Shown here piece after piece: positions 63,893 through 64,000 of a stretch of 64,000 nt of DNA. Numbering within the stretch: the stretch's first letter is position 1; each line of letters opens with the position of its first letter. The stretch lies in assembly GCF_002870125.1 (NCBI RefSeq), contig NZ_PNEO01000021.1:44337-108336 (forward strand), written 5' to 3'. The notes beneath the pieces were generated by a model. The model ran no database searches and had not been told where the DNA came from. It worked only from the letters and a program-made list of their open reading frames with translations. A program made the position numbers and the translations under genes. Source of the stretch: Burkholderia sp. WAC0059 (GTDB lineage: Bacteria; Pseudomonadota; Gammaproteobacteria; Burkholderiales; Burkholderiaceae).

Positions 63893-64000
63893 CTCGCTTC
63901 TCTGCTGCAGACGCGGCGGCGGACCCGGAGGAAAGAGGCCGGGTCTGGTGGGCTCTTTAAAAATTTACAGCCGATAAGTGTGGGTACCTGATGCGGGCGG
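63893..64000 (+). other. rRNA leader, cut by the window edge
   Basis: The leader upstream of the 16S gene. It includes the boxA-like GGCTCTTTAAAAATTTA from 63951 and the CCGATAAGTGTGGGT segment. Mature 16S rRNA should begin shortly beyond the edge; it is not seen here. Confidence 0.75.

Overview
The window is chromosomal DNA of a high-GC betaproteobacterium, most likely Burkholderia in the broad sense (Burkholderiaceae). The basis is the very GC-rich coding sequence, an S-adenosylhomocysteine riboswitch followed by ahcY, a small holin-like gene and metF, a two-gene hopanoid cluster (hpnI, hpnL), and a Burkholderia-like rRNA operon promoter and leader at the right edge. No tRNA, complete rRNA gene, CRISPR array or intact transposase was seen.

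Left block (1-25.8 kb), mostly housekeeping. A frameshifted AidB-like acyl-CoA dehydrogenase runs off the left edge, followed by a LysR regulator and a family 2 glycosyltransferase. The riboswitch-ahcY-holin-metF methionine-cycle operon comes next. A complete dipeptide ABC transporter (dppABCDF) overlaps a TraB/GumN gene. On the minus strand are the 5-oxoprolinase genes pxpB-pxpC-pxpA and a 5-formyl-THF cyclo-ligase gene, with slt diverging from the latter. An NDUFA9-like SDR, a glutathione S-transferase and cca follow, then DUF2905 and a MidA methyltransferase on the minus strand, and a pteridine-reductase-like SDR, folB and ttcA on the plus strand.

Middle block (26-38.8 kb). glmU and glmS supply amino-sugar precursors. 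A small lipoprotein, a small membrane protein, hpnI, hpnL, an MFS transporter, two secreted proteins of unknown function, a sirtuin and a hydroxyisobutyrate-dehydrogenase-family enzyme follow. A candidate small RNA with two anti-Shine-Dalgarno motifs lies at 38.70-38.77 kb.

Accessory island (about 38.9-48.95 kb). The base composition is visibly less GC-rich. Its left edge carries the 3' end of a conjugation gene (trbI/virB10). It holds two opposed gene groups separated by an HxlR-type regulator. On the minus strand are a VOC protein, an old yellow enzyme, a medium-chain reductase and an F420-reductase-like NADP oxidoreductase. On the plus strand are a SnoaL-like protein, an SDR, a 14-TM MFS exporter, a second SDR, a pirin and a luciferase-like monooxygenase. 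The same 25-bp dyad lies in front of both groups and points to one regulon, probably for sensing and detoxifying an electrophile or quinone.

Right block (49-64 kb), core genes again: argC, a WrbA-like flavodoxin, a PEBP-family protein, pyrE, an MFS transporter, malic enzyme maeB, a fused indolepyruvate ferredoxin oxidoreductase, a 62-residue secreted peptide, a GNAT acetyltransferase and an exported SGNH hydrolase. An rRNA operon promoter closes the window, so the 16S gene should lie just beyond it.
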